A DNA stretch of 64,000 nucleotides, from NCBI GenBank assembly GCA_023055355.1, contig JALJCS010000009.1:22903001-22967000 (forward strand), read 5' to 3'. This DNA comes from Agelaius tricolor. Taxonomy: Eukaryota; Chordata; Aves; Passeriformes; Icteridae. Of the stretch, positions 38,501 to 53,500 are shown piece after piece. The notes beneath the pieces are model-generated. The model saw only the letters and a list, made by a program, of their open reading frames with translations. It searched no databases and was not told the origin of the DNA. Positions within the stretch are counted from its first letter, which is position 1, and every line of letters begins with the position of its first letter. The translations under genes were made by a program, and so were the position numbers.

Positions 38501-41500
38501 TTTATAACAGAGCAAAAGTTCAGTGTGTGCTGTGGGTGGAAATTAAAATACCATAGGTGCTCTAGAATAGTTAGGACCCCACAATTATACGCCAAAATTC
38601 TTCTAAAATACACTTGGGTTTCTTGTGTGGACTGAGAGGTGGGAAGAGAGGGACTGCATTTCAAGGAGTCCTAAAGCCTAAGATCTGTCAGCTCTGTAGG
38701 GAGCTGTTGTGCTCAGCTTCTTAAATTCCCTTTTACCCTGCTGAGTTATGCGTAGTTTTGCATCTTCTACCACAGTGAAAACACTATGTCTTCTCCCTGT
38801 AATGCATTCTGCAGGTTCACAACTCCCTGTGAAGACACTTCTCTTTTAATCTTGTGCCAAGAGCTTTATGGAAATCAGTTCTACTGTGACACCCTACTGA
38901 CATGTTGTGTGGGGGAGGAAAGAGAGGCTGGGTTACAGATTTGGCATTTAAGCACCCGTAGTGTATTTGTCACAGTAGCAGAAGTGGATGGAGAGCTTAG
39001 TTAAAAAATCAGTTTAGGATTCATTTGTCATCTCTGCTTCCTTTTTTCCCCTCTTTCCACTCAGCCTTGACATTTTTTCATTGGAGAATGTGCTGAAAAA
39101 GGGAAAATGCATGGTCTATGTTCTGAAGCTGTAAAATACATTTTCATTTAGGTCTCTCCTGCTTTATTCCTGCTGCTTGGTATAAATTCACATTTCATAG
39201 ATTCCAAGAAAAATCATGACCTGAAAGCATGTGACATGCTGACTCTTCAAAGGCCTGTGCCTTCTTTAAGGCTCAGCTAACTTGTATGTTCCTGGGAGCA
39301 GCATGAGTTTTGGTTAATGAAGAAATACTACAGCCAGGGGCAGGCTTGCAGATGAAGTGCTATTGATAGAAGCTTGCTTATCAACAAATACATGTTGCAG
39401 TCTAATAAAGACTTTTTGTGGCACTTATAGCTCTGGTGATGCTTTTTCTTTGCCAGACACATGATGTAGACAATTCAGACTTTCCATTTTAAACTTGAGA
39501 AAGCTATTCTAAAACCTGAAATCTCATCAGATAAAAAATAGGATCTTGACTTTGTTCCCAGTTTTGCCACAGACCTTGACTTGTGCAGCTCCCCTCACCT
39601 TGTATCTTAAGAGTAATACCTACTGCTCATTTTAGTTTTATAGGTTGTATTGACATCTCCAGGCAGAATGCCTTGGGAAGTATGAAGTGTGATCTGAGTA
39701 TAGCTAAAGATTACCAATGCTACATCTGCTTTCCTGAATTTATTGATTTCCCTACTGTATTCACGAGTATGCCTCAACCAAACTTGCTTCATTCCTTTTT
39801 TTCACAAGTTTTTCGTACAGGCCTTAGCTTGCTCCTCATTGGTTGTGAGGGGACTGCAGAGGAAGAAAAGTAACTTGATATCTGATAGATTGTTTTGGGT
39901 TTGGCTTTCCTTTTTCCATATTGTGCTTATTTAATTGGTCTCTTGAGCTCTCTTAGAGGCTGTGCAGGAATTCAGAAGAGTATGCTTAGTTTTAGTATGG
40001 TGTTTTCTTCCTTCTGATTAACCCAAAGAAGCACAGTGGAGGTCTATAGAAGCTAATGATGTGATTTGTTGGATCAAAAATGTAACAGGATGCTGGCTTC
40101 AAGGCGGTGCATGGTTGCCATTAAAAAGATATGCTTGAAGTTTTGGGTGAGGAAGATTCTCAACCTGGAGTGTCTCTTCCCATAAAACATGCTTTCATGC
40201 ATGTTGCTAGCTTGCCTGAGCAGTATGAGGAAGGAGTGGAGTGGGAGAGATGAGCATTAACCTGTTCAGTGGGCAGCTTAAGCCAAGCTGCTGCAGCACT
40301 GCTGCCTGAAGGCTGCCTGCAGCTGCTTCTTCTGGCTCATTCCCTGTTGTGGCCACCAGCAACCTATAAGACAATAAGGTTGGAAGCTAATCCAATGAAA
40401 ATACTGGTTTTCAGTCAGATCAGAAAGCTGGAGTGCAGCAGTACAAGCAGAAGGTTGGAAAACACTTGTCTTTGAGGGTAGGGAAAGAGAGAGGCTAGAA
40501 GTACTTCTTCAGCTGTCCAGATCTGGAGTGGACTAGATTTAGGTGAAGAAGGGGAAGTTTAGCAGACTTTTCTTCTGTGTGCTAAAGGAAAACCAGACTT
40601 CAAACACAGAATCTGTTCCTGGAGTATGTAACTGGAGAGAGCTGTGAATGGAACAATTACATGGATTGCTCAAACTTCCTTTCCTTGAAACTAGACAACT
40701 GGTCTGTCCACAGAGTTTGAGCTGCATGAGGATCATATGTCTGCCTTGTGGACGTGAAGAAACATGCTAAACAAAGCAAGCTACCTCATTCTGAGAGCAT
40801 AAATTAAACAAATGTATTCTCTATTTAGTTTTAATAGCTTTGCCTGGTTTAAATAAATAAACAATTGGTTTATTTGATTAGGGAGACTTGTAGTCATTTT
40901 ATCCACAAATCAGTCTCCCCAAACCAAGTTGTTAAATTCAGAAGGACTTTTTATTGCTAGCTGTATGGTATACTTGTGCATCTGTTCTCTGTACATTACT
41001 AAATCATTTCTTCCTTTGCTCTGTAAGTAGTGTAGTAAGCACTGCAATTAAGACAGAATTTCTAGCAATATCTGGTTAATCCTTATACACATAGTTTTAA
41101 AATTTAAAATTGAGAGGAATTTAAAATTAAAATTTTAAATTTAAATTTTAAAATTGAGAGGAACAAGCACAGTTCTCACTTCCTCAGCCTGACTAGGTGC
41201 TAAGCAGCTGGTATGAGTTCAGATGTTATCCTTAATATTTGATCTCTAGAGCACTGACTTCTATGTATGGAGTTGTTTGACTGGAGGAAGACAAGGGCTG
41301 GAACACTTGTGCCTTTCTTGCCATGACATGTACGCTCACCCTGCTGTTCTGTTGGTGGCAGGCTGCAGGACAGGCGAGGCCAAGCTGACGAAGGGATTTA
41401 ACCTGGCAGCGCGTTTCATCATTCACACGGTGGGCCCCAAGTACAAGAGCCGGTACCGCACGGCGGCCGAGAGCTCCCTGTACAGCTGCTACCGCAACGT

Positions 41501-44500
41501 CCTGCAGCTCGCCAAGTAAGCACTGCACTGCACAGCCCACACTGGGCTCCAGCTGGGACACAGAGCCTGGAAACTCAGCTCTGCACAAAGGTCTCACTTC
41601 TGAGAACCTCTTCTCGTGTTTGCTGGGTCTGATTAAGGACATGAAAACAGGAGTGGCTTCACGGTTCGCTTTGTGCCTTTGGTTATCTCTGCTGTGGTGT
41701 AGGGAAAATGCACAGAGAGATCTGAGCTGGTTCAAGTCCTGAAATGGAGTAGCTAGAGCTGTGCAGCATTCGGTTCTTCAAAGGAGAAACATTAATAATT
41801 GCTTTGGGTTCTGTGCTGGAGCTTGCTCCAGCAGCAGCTCCATGTGTGTCTGCAGCCATGGGGACACACCCACAGGCAGATCTGACTGCTGTGTCTGTGT
41901 GTTTGGCTTCTCTGCCCTTGTACAACAGACAGCTAAAATTCTCAGTCAGGCTATAAGGTTACTTCTAAATCTACAGTTGCAGCAGCTAGGTTTGTAGGTT
42001 TTTTTCCCCTCCCATCTGTGGTATTTTCTACTTCCTCTTAACTAACAGGGGTTTTCTTCCTATTTTTCTGTTTTCTGTTCTTCTCCCATGATAGCTGCTG
42101 TAGTGGTAGCAGTCACAAAATACACCTGAGCAAGAGCAGTGTCAGAAAGCAGACCTAACAATTTTTTAGGGTTGGGAAGATCAATTCTTCCAAGGTTGCA
42201 CTTTGTGTTGCAGTGCAATAGTTGTGGTGGTGTTCATAGGGGTCCCAGGAGGAGGGAAGAGATGAGAATCTTGACTCCATGTTTCAGAAGGCTGGTTTAT
42301 TATTTTATGATATATATTATATTAAGAGAAAATGATATATTAAAACTATACTAAAAGAATAGAAGAAATTATTTCATCAGAAGGCTTGCAAGGAAAGGAA
42401 AGGAATGGAATGATAATAAAATCTTGTGACTGTTAGACAGTCTGAGACAGCTGGACTGTGATTGGCCATTAATTAGAAACAACTGCATGAGACCAATCAC
42501 AGATGCACCTGTTGCATTCCACAGCAGCAGATAACCATTGTTTACTTTTTGTTCCTGAGGCTTCTCAGCTTCTCAGGAGAAAAGATCCTAAGGAAAGGAT
42601 TTTTCATAAAATATGTCCATGACACAATAGTAACTGTTTCAAACTCAAGACTACAGCTATGATTTTTAGCATGTGCCAGTTTTGTTCTGCCTCAGAAGTT
42701 ACTAGCAAATTCAGGCCTGGACTGAAACATGTTAAAAACTATTTTAAAATTCTTCTGCATGCTGAATGACTTTCAGTCAATCTGTGTTCTAGAGTAACTT
42801 TTGATGTTTGTGAAATTGTCTACCATCTCTGAGCTTGCTCAAACTCCTTTCATTACTGTTGGCAACAGCTCTGCTTTACTCTTCTGAAAATATGGCTCAG
42901 TGCTGGAAGCATCCTACTGATCTTAAAGTGTGTGTCACTCCATTCTGATGGTTGTCTAATCATACTTAACATAGAGTAAGCCACCTTGGCCTGTGTCCAG
43001 ACCTCTAACAAAACAAAATCATTGGTCAGGTGAAGAAACAGGAGTGTGTATGTATTGAAGAGCACCTTCTTTTTCCCTCCTTCTCCTTACTGTCAGTCCT
43101 AAACAGGAACAAAAGTATTTTGAGCAAGGATTGTAGGAAGTTTGAGGGAAGAGCTTAATTCAGGATATGAGGAACTGTAGGAACAACATACCTGAGGTAG
43201 AAGGAGAAATCTGAAAACAAGCACCAGAGGAACCAGTGGGGAATAATTAATGGTTCTCTCCTTCTCTATTTAATGAGGGTGTGTGCATCTTGCCAGAGAA
43301 GAATCCTCCTGCAAAAACCTGAAAGAGGATTACTGCTGCTTAGAGCCAGAGAAGAAATTAATGGTGCTCCCTACTGCCCTGGCAGACTTCTGTTTGCAGC
43401 TGGCTGTCTATTCATTTGTCTCTCTTTTTCTGGATTCCAGGGAACAGGCAATGTGCTCCATAGGATTTTGTGTCATTAATACTCTGAAAAGATGCTACCC
43501 CTTGGAGGATGCGACCCACATAGCACTGCGTAAGTGTGTTGGAAAACAGCATAAACTGGATGGCAGCAGGTCACTTACCTCTGACAGATTGCTCTTGAAA
43601 TGGGGAAACCTTTGTTTAGGGGTCTGTGGTTCATTAGAGCCTGTAAAAAGGCAAGGCATACCATGGTAGATCAGAAAGTGGAAGATAAAAACAAATTATC
43701 CTTTCTCTCAGTAAAGATTCTTGGGATCTCATCAGTAAAGATCCATGGGAATCTGTTCTGGAACTTGCATTTTTCAGTGTATTAATTTATAACCCGGAAA
43801 ATATGTTAAACATGATGTGAGAGAGTTTGCTGGTAATTAAAGTTTGTTCAGAAGAGCCAAGATGAGGCCTTACTGTTGAATACTTGTAGGCAGACTAGAG
43901 CAACAGTGAATTTTATCTGCTGTTTTAGTGTCATCAGCACATCCAAGTGTAAAGTGATATCCTTCCCCCACTGACCCACTCCTACAGGCTTCTGCCTTCA
44001 CATGCAAAATGATGGGCTGATTATAGGAGCAAAACATTCAAATGATAATTCTTCCATGAAAACAGCAGCTTGGGAGGAGCTCAGAACAGCAAGCTGAGTA
44101 AGACACAACAAAATTAAGAATGTTTTGCAATCAATCAGTGCTTTGTTCACTCTTTAAAGCTGCAGAGTCAAAAATAGTATAGTAGACAGAAAAGTTTAGG
44201 AGGTCAACAAGAATAGAAAAAAGCAAGAAATAGTGAAATGAGCTCAAGACTTTTTCAGACTGGAATATACCTGACTTGAGGGGAGTGTGATAGATGTCTG
44301 TAAACTCATGAGTGGCATGGAAATGGTGAAAAGAAATCAGTTGTTCACTGTCTCCCAGAATAAGAACCATCAAACCATGCCAGTTCAGAACAAACAAGGG
44401 GAAATGGTTCTTTTCTTGTTATTTGTTTTATGGCAATTCTTACTAAGAAGCATTGCTAAAACTTTTCAAATTGCCTTGCACTCCAGAGGAAACTATATTA

Positions 44501-47500
44501 AAGAAAAAATGAAGATCACTGAAAACAAATCAGAAAACATCCTAGGCTGAAAATAAAGTATAGAAAAATACTCAAACAAGAATATTATATACTCTTGTAT
44601 ATACTGGTTCCTACTTTCCCCCATCTCTTCTGGCTTTTTCACATGTTCACATGCATTCAGAACTGTTTGCTGTGAAACCGCACAACTGCATTTGTTGTGT
44701 AAAGTAATGTCTCAGGTCGACACGATTACACAGGAATTTGTGTACAGTAGTACACAGGAAGTATTTGAAAATAGCTCCTTTTTTCCCCTCTGCTGTTTCT
44801 TGAACTCCCAAGAAACATTCTATGTAGATAACTTCTTTTATTGCTGTCTTCTGTTATCTCTGTAGGTCTGTGTGATACTTGATAAAATACTCCCATACCA
44901 ACGAATTTGTTTGGACACTTTCTCTCATGATTTACAAATAGAGATTTTATATCTTTTTGGCAGAGATTTTGTGTTGCTGACCCTGCCTTGAACCAGCTTC
45001 TACTGTAACTTGGTTATATTGCTTTGCTGATAACTTCAGGCACAGTGGCTTGTTTTAAGAATGCCTGGTTTTAGCAGTTTGCACAGGACTCTTTAAAGTA
45101 AGGATTTGGCTTGATTTTTCAAGGCCATTGAATCACATTTCACAGTCTAAGGAATCCTAGTAAGCTAAAATGAGAGAGATTTATTCTCTATTTGTGTCTC
45201 TCTCTAAAGTCAGCATCAGGAGAGAGTGGAGATGGAACTTCCAATATGCCCAGCAACCCATTTGGTGTGTTAAACCACCACTTAATCCACACTTGCCTAC
45301 AGCCTGTGGACCTATTTAGTATGAGGAGAGATGTATCTCTCTCCTGCACTCTGAATTCTTCACTTGTAGCTCTGTGTGTAGATTTCTCCTTCTGTCTTGC
45401 TAACTACATTTAATCTGCTTCCTTGCAGGCACAGTTAGGAGGTTTCTGGAGGTTCATGGAGAGACTCTGGAGAAGGTGGTGTTTGCTGTCTCTGAGCTTG
45501 AAGAGGTATCTTGGCATTCATTCTACCAAAATTCCTGGGCATGATTCATCTTCTCTGCACCAGTGAAGCTGGATTTGGATTTTCCCTCCAGATCACATAG
45601 ACTTTTGGTCTTGCAGCATCCTTCTGCCTCCTTCTTAGCATAGCGTTTTTTCCAGAACTGTTCATGCTCTTAGCAGTCACTATGGACACTTTGAGAATCT
45701 TTCTGCTTCTGGTTTCTGAGCTTGCTGAGCTGTGGACAGGGAGAAGTAGGGGAGGTGATAGCATGCAGTTGTGCTGGATGTTATCTGTTAGCCAGAAAGG
45801 AAATTCCTCACACAAAATTTCCTCCTTACACAAAGATGTGCTTGAAGAGGGCCATTTCAGCATCCCTACAGATCACCTACAAAGATCTGAAGCACTGCTT
45901 GCTGCTTTGTTGGAATAGCAAACTTGACATTTAATGATCTGTGTTCTGAGAGATGCAGGCAGTCTGAATATTGACTTTCCTTGTACATCAAACTTGTTCC
46001 TGTGCAGAACACCCACGCTGTGCTCAGGTTCTATGGCATATGGATAAGGAAAATAACTGATTTGTTTGGGGTCATAAAACTGCTAATCAGTTGGAGAGAG
46101 CCCACGAAGTAATACATTCTGTAGAGATTTTCACTATTTTCCTTCCTGTGGGGAGGGATTTTCTTGTTTGGCTGGTGCTTTTTCTTTTCTCCCAGGCAGA
46201 TCACTAAAGGTGATCTATGTAGTGGTACATTTTAACATAAGCAACATTTGCTCAAATCTGTTGTCCGTGCATATTTTAACTTTATTACAAAGATAAAGTA
46301 TCTGCAATCTACCTGAATCTATGCAGGTTTTAGCAAAGTCCTCTCAAAGTCATTTGCCAGTGTGGCAAAAAAACCCAAAAAGTTAACCTTTATCAATATT
46401 ACTTGGTGAAGTAGTCCCAGCTCGCGGCCCAAATTAACCATTGAGGGAGGCAGTACTTTGCCTCCAAGCTGCTGACAAGTTCCCTGCTACAAGGCAGATC
46501 CTTCATGCATTTCTCTTATTTGTAGGCCACTTACCAGAAGTTGCTGCCTCTGTACTTTCCAAGATCATTGGAAGAAGAGGTCCAGTCCTTGCCTTACCTC
46601 CCTGCAGACATTGGCAATGCAGAAGGGGAGCCGGTAGTACCAGAGAGGCAGATCAGGATCACTGAAAAGCCAGGTGTTCCAGATGGTGAGTGTGGAACTG
46701 GACTTGGGAATAAGTGTCTCTCTGGGAAAGTCAGTGGGAAAAACAGAAAAGGAAGGAGAGAAATGTTTTCCTACCTCACCTCACCTAAGTCAGGTTACAA
46801 TGATTCCAGTACTCAAGCTGCCTCACTGGCTTCTTGTGTTCCCCAGCAGTAACTGCAGTAGAGCTGTTCTGTCTTTTCCTTTCTTGGTGGAAGAGGTGGG
46901 TGGTTCATTCCCTTTGTAAATTTTTTTCCCAAAGTTATTAAGAACTTTGAAGGTGTTCCTTCAGAATCTTGTGCAGCCCCTAACTGAAAAAGGTATTATG
47001 GTCAATGTCCTGTCTTGAATTGTATTGATACTGCCGGAATATAGTGCATCCAACTAGTAAATGGGCAATGAAAACTAGCAGAAACTCCCTAAAACATATA
47101 AAATGACTAGAGGAGCCCAGAGAACAGTATTTGGAGGTGGCTATCAAAGTTCAGTGAAAGTCTGTTTGTGAGGAGGTTGCCTAGATGTCAGGGTGGAGGT
47201 GAGATATGTGTAGCAAAACAATTTAATATATTAACTGACAGAGCAGACACATTCTGCCTTACTTGTTGAGCAGCAATGTGCAAGTTTTACAGCTTTAAAC
47301 CATCCAAAGCAGATAACTGGGAATTCATTTCAATTTTCTGCTTTTGCATAGCCAGTTGGGATAAGGCTGAATATTTGATATTTGATGCTGTGGCTGATCA
47401 GTGTGAGGTATTCAACCACTAGCTAATAATTTGTGAAATTACTGGATTTGCGTAGATAAGAGTGAATTTGTGTAGTGGAGTCCTGCTCTCTTGTTCCATT

Positions 47501-50500
47501 GCTACTATAGCATATAGTGCTGAAAGGGGAAACTGAGTTCCTGTCCAGATTGCCAGAGAGACCGTGCTAGAAGTCTTAGCAACATGCCTGGGTGACATCA
47601 ATTCGGTGGAGTATTCTGGTATTGTCACCAGGAATTGAGCCTGTGGTCTTCTATTTCATCACCCAGTCATGTTGTAGACAATACTGTAAAAATAGCTACA
47701 CTCAGATCACTACAGCATTTGTTCAGGAAGTGTCAGTGATTAAAGAAATGGGCCCTTTCTACAGTATTCTTCTAAATTGAATAAAGCTGCAACATCTGTG
47801 CCTCTGCATGCTAATTTTCCCCTTTTGACAAGTAGGATGACTGTAAAGCTGAAGCACTCTCTCCAGACCTTTTTTTGGGGAGAGTAAACCCTTTGTTATG
47901 CATGATGACTAGGACTTCCCAGTTAGTTTCCAGGCAAGCCAACACTTTAAAGGAGTGGTTCTCAGTCACTGCTGTGATCTGCCAGTGGTACTGGTGAGGT
48001 ACCTCGGGGGCTTTGTCTGTAGCACAATGACTGTGTTGTTTCACTGGGACATGTATCATGTCATCAGCAGCATTGCTGTCCTGTACACAGCCCAAACATT
48101 TGATACCATCTTTGTTTCTACTGCAGATGCTTCAGATGAAGAGGGTCTGGAGGCAGATTTGTCTTTCATTGGGTCCCATGCTTTTGCCCGCATGGAGGGG
48201 GACGTTGATAAACAGAGGCGCCTCATCCTTCAGGGACAGTTGTCAGAGGCAGCACTGCAGAAACAGCACCAGAGGAAGTGAGAATTTGCTTGTTCATGTG
48301 AATATTTGTGTTAGTTAGGACCAACCCTTATGAATGATGGTTTTGTTATCTGCAAAGCCTCATCATCCAGCACACAAATACAGGTAAAGCCTGGTGTCAC
48401 CCTGGATTGATGTAGTAGCCTCTTTGACCTGAAGGGAGAAGGGATGGGGCAGTAGGAGAAAGAGGGAAGCTTGTGATGAGCCCTTTATTACACCCAATGC
48501 ATCCAGCCAGCTGCCTTACCTGTTTGCCACAAGATGTCACTGTTTTGTCACCACTTTTAGTAGTGGGATCATCTGCTTTTGATACTGCCCACTTGTTCCT
48601 GAGGCTCTGTGCAGATAGCAAAACATTTTTCTTCCATTTGATAAATAAAAGAAGGCTCAGGCTTTCTCCCCCTCCCTGCCCTGGTAACCCTAATGTGCAT
48701 GATCACTTCTCTAGAAGGTAATTCCACGCTGGACACCTCTCAAGGCTTGGTGTTGGCTTGTTTTGTCAGATGAGGCACTAAGTTGTTCATGAAACTGGTT
48801 GCTGCACAGTTGTGTTCAACATCTAGGCTTCTAAAGGAAATTTTCTTTTTTTTCGTGTCTTTTAAATACTGACATATTTAAATGGAAAAACCTCTGAGAT
48901 ATTTTCAGCCCAAATGCAATGCCTCCACAGTTACTGGTTGATATATATTAATATGTATTAATTGCCCAAGTGAAAATCATTAGGTGTGTAAGACACTAAA
49001 ACACTAAATTTTATTTTTTAACACATCTTTCTTTAAAAACTTGATAGTTGCTCCATAGGTCAGAAAACAGCAACATCAGAGAGGGCTCAGTCAGAAAAAG
49101 CTTGTTTTGTCCTTCCCTTCCCATATACCTCTTCAGGCTTATACTGCTAATCCAAAGGGGGATTAGATCTGACCAGATGTTTTTGACTTTCTAGTTATAA
49201 TCGCTGGCTGTGTCAGGCAAGAGCTGAAGACCTCTCTGACATTGCTTCTCTTAAAGCTTTGTACCAGACAGGTAAGTTTGGGGTACTGATGACTGACCTA
49301 TGTTGTCTTAAGGTAAAACCATTTTCTTTGGACTTGCCTATAAAATAGGTCATGCTGAAAGCATAGCTGTGTTTCTGGAGAGAATCTGTTCAGCACTTTG
49401 GCTATCTCTTAGGCCTCATGAAAATCCAGAGCTTACCTCTATCTTTGTGTAAATACCAAGGTTGTGTGACACCTTCTGCTCAGTAGCTGCAAATTTCAAT
49501 TCTTTTATTTGCCTTAGACAAGGTTCTGTGAGCTGCAGGAGGTCCATGAGGCATGCTCTGGAAATCTGTGCATTGGAGTTCAGAGCCTGGTTTCTAGGAA
49601 AGATTTTGCTTTGGTGGTAGAATTGCAAGTGAAGGTTTTTTTAAAATAAAACCCATGTTATTATTTGATATTTAGGTAAATATAGAGTACACAGGCAACA
49701 TAAAATTGCAGTCCTTAAGTTTCTCAGATACATGGGTTTTTTGACCAGAATAGGTACTGGTGTAGTGAGAGCAGTAACAAAGCATATTTCCTCTGCTGGA
49801 AACCAGATGCATTGCAAAAGTTCTGAGCTGAGGCTCTTTCTCCCTGGTTTGAAAGGGCCCAGCTACAAAACCTGGCATGGCTGAGAGAAGTTTGGACATA
49901 TTTATTTCTTTTGTAGGTGTAGATAACTGTGGCCGCACTGTGATGGTGGTGGTTGGAAGGAATATCCCTGTGACATTGATAGACATGGAAAAGGTAAGGC
50001 TCTGTAAAACTAGAGTTGTGTAGGTTACATATGAATGTTTTGGATGGAAAAGTCTGATTATAAGGGTGATTCAGTTTTAATACTAGAAACATCATTTGTA
50101 AGACTTAAGATGTTAACTAGAAAGTTTTTTTATAGGCAGATGAAAATGTATACCCTTAGAGAGCTATGTGTGCACTGGGATGACACTTTCCAATTAGGCT
50201 ATTTTTAGAAAAAACAGGTCTAGTATGGACTTCTTTTTCTTCTCAAGAAGAAGGAGAGTTACCATGTTTCTATAACTGCCAAGATGTGAAGAGTGAAATG
50301 TAATGACTTAAATGTAGTTTTTTCAGGGAAACAGCAAGAATGTATCTCCATCTGTGAGGTCAGATAGACAAAAGACTTCCAAGTTATTACAGTCAGGTTG
50401 AAGACTTTGAATGTTGGCCCTGCTTTTGTAGCTGAAATGCCATCCAGCCTCATGATTCCTGATTTTTAGATGAAATAAGGGAAGTATATTAAGATGTAGT

Positions 50501-53500
50501 GCAACTGTGAAAGAGTTCTTTGCAAATATAAATTTTGTTTCTTTCTTCCTCAGGCTCTTCTGTATTTCATCCATGTCATGGATCATATTGCAGTGAAGGA
50601 ATATGTCTTGGTGTACTTCCATACACTCACAAATGATTACAATCAACTAGACTCAAACTTCCTGAAGAAACTCTATGATGTTGTTGATGCCAAGTGAGTG
50701 TCAATAGGAAAAGAACATGTTCCAGTCTTCCTCTGTGCTATGCAAATATTTGTTATTCCCTGTATCTGATTTCCCATTTATTTCTGAGAGAGTTTGGCTG
50801 GGACAAAGACCTAAATAACTAACAAAGGCAAGAAGAAGGAAGAGGTGTTTTCTTTCCTTCTCAAGTCCATCTTTTTAACCAGAAGTTCTGTCCTCTGCAG
50901 TCTCCCTCTACAGCTCTTAGGGAGGCACTCTGGTTGTTTTGTCTGTCACAATCCAGAGCTGGAGCTTTTGGAGCCTGGCCTTGCTAAAGTGTGTCGCTGG
51001 TTGTGAAAGGAGAGGTTTGGATAACAGTGGCAGTCATAATTTGTCCTTAACTTTCTTTCACTTCCTACTTGAAAGACTGAAGGCTGTGACGTCTTTAACT
51101 GAAAAATAACCATTCTGCTTTTTTTTTAAATTTTCTTTTCCCTTTACATTTACTTTTTGGTGTCTGCCCTTACATTAGATCTAACTTTATAAAATTACAT
51201 CACAGGCACTTAATAAAAAATGGTCTCTTTTGACAGTTAGTTTGTGTAAATTACTTTAGTCAGCATTCACTTTTAAATATTTTTTTCCTTCTCTAAACCA
51301 GGTACAAGAGGAACTTGAAGGCATTGTATTTTGTCCACCCAACATTTCGTTCAAAGGTAAGGTAAATCTTCCAAAAGAAAAATGTATCTTGCATGTTGGT
51401 GGAGTAGCACCTGTAAGCCTGTAGCATGAGGAAGGTGGAGATGTACAGAAGATTCCCAAAATTAGGCACTATCTTCTGGATCCACTGTCAGGACTGGAAA
51501 TTCATCCCATCTTTGATCTAGCTGCAATCTTCCAGCCTCTGTGATGAGCTGAACCCCAGTGCCATGCACGCTGTCTGCGCCCTGGTTCTTGTGTGCTCTT
51601 ACCAGAGAGAGGTGGAAGCTTTGAATCATGTCTCTTTCAAAGGGAAACATCTTGTCATTTTTCCTGCTGGCAGGGTCACAAACCATGACCAAACACTCAG
51701 GGAATTCTTTTTTGTGTAGTTCATCTCCTGGCTGTTTCACCTTTTCTTTCACCACAAGAGGCACCACATGTGTCCTGTGTGTCACTTCAGAGCTGCCCTG
51801 GGAAGGGCAGAGAGCAGTCTCAGGCAGCAGTGAGATTAGTCAGGGTTAGAGTGGAGAGCAGCAAAGAAAGTTGGGAAGAATGCCTTTGATGGAGTGCAGA
51901 AAAAATCCTGTTAATCCATCAGGAGACAAAAAAACTGAACTTGTCATGCACTAAGTTATTACCCTTGGCTGGGATCTGTGTGGGGCAACAGAAGATGGAG
52001 CTGGTTCCCTTCTGGACCTCACATCCACTACTCCTACTGCAGCAGTATGAGTACTTCAGATTAACTAAGTGGCAGCAGCAGCCCTTTCTAGAATTTTTGT
52101 TTGTCCAATTAAAACAGAAATCTGATCCTCCATGTTCACATCAGATTAACCTCTGTGTTTATTCTGCTTTTTGCTGACATTAATCAAATTTGAGAAAATT
52201 ATATGCCTGGAAAAACACATCTGTTTGCACATGTTCAGCAAAAATTTCTTTGACTGCTAAATTTCCAAAGCATCCTTTCTTTGCCTGTGCACAGCTGGGA
52301 CACCATGAGACTTGGAGCTTCCTTGTTTTTATGGAGATAAGACTGAGGCTTCCCAGCAGTGTAGGTTCCAGTTTCTGTTAGAGGTCTGTGTCCTAGAATG
52401 AGAGTTTCCAGCTCTGATGCTCATAAAAATGTAGGAGCTGGCACAGAACATTACTAAGGTCACAGAGTTGAGTGGAAAAGCTGAAGCTAGGAAGTACTAG
52501 TGTTTTAGATTCTCAGCAGCACTTCACCCCCCTTCTCTCTTCCCATACATTTCTGTTTAGTTGAGAAATATTTTTCTTCTTGTTGGAGGATGACAGCTCA
52601 TCCTTACTGGTGTCTATTGCCATCTTGTCTGTCCCTTTGGAAACTGCAGTGGGACTCAACAGATCTGTAGGCAAAGCAGATGGTTGGTGGGAAGCAGGCA
52701 GGGTGAGAGACACAGAGTTCTCTAACTTACTGGAAATAGTATTGGTTTGTATCCTATTCTGGCAGCACAGCTGGAGGCAAAAGAGAATGTGTATCCATGT
52801 CTTTCTGCCAATCTTTTCTATAACTGGAAGGCGAGCAGGATTGCTTCTGACTGTTGCATGGACCATCAGCTTATGAAACATGATAGGGAATATGCAGCAG
52901 AAAGCATGGTGAAGAAGATGGCTGCTAAGAGGGAATGATTTTTCTCTCCCCTCCTTTTTTTGACTCTTTCAGAGCTCTTCTTCCCATGGAAGATTGCTAG
53001 CTCAAAAGCTTCAAATTTCTTCAAAAATGTTTGGCACATTCATCTTCCTATTTGGATCACTTACTTACTTCCTTTCCTAGAAGTAGTAGGAAATACCCCA
53101 TGCCTCAAATCCAGGAGGAGGGTCTGTACATTCATGTGACTTCCCAAACACATCACCCTCATACACAGATCTTAAATGTCTGGTATAAATTGTCCCTTTC
53201 ACAGCAGGGTTGAATCCTGGCACAGTGGATGGCTGCCATCTCTTAGAGTCACTTCTGCTGATTTATGGGCTAAAAGGGATCAAAAGGCTTTTCATCATGT
53301 CTTCTGGAAAATCATATGTCCCTAGAAAACCAGCACAGTTCTCCATGTACTTTATGGTGCCAACAATGATTCTTTGTTTGGTTTCTAGGTGTGAAACTGT
53401 TGTAAACTGTGTGGTTCTGAGGGTAATGGCCTGTCTAGAATACATGGAGGGAAGGTTCAGCCATTATCCTAAAGCACAGAGTAAATGAAGCAGGGTGAGC

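Noticed and set aside
45506..46525. GDAP2 intron starting GTATCTT as a second U12-type intron
   Set aside because: The donor departs from GTATCCTTT after the fifth base, and the sequence before the AG lacks a convincing U12 branch site. The intron is treated as an ordinary GT-AG intron.
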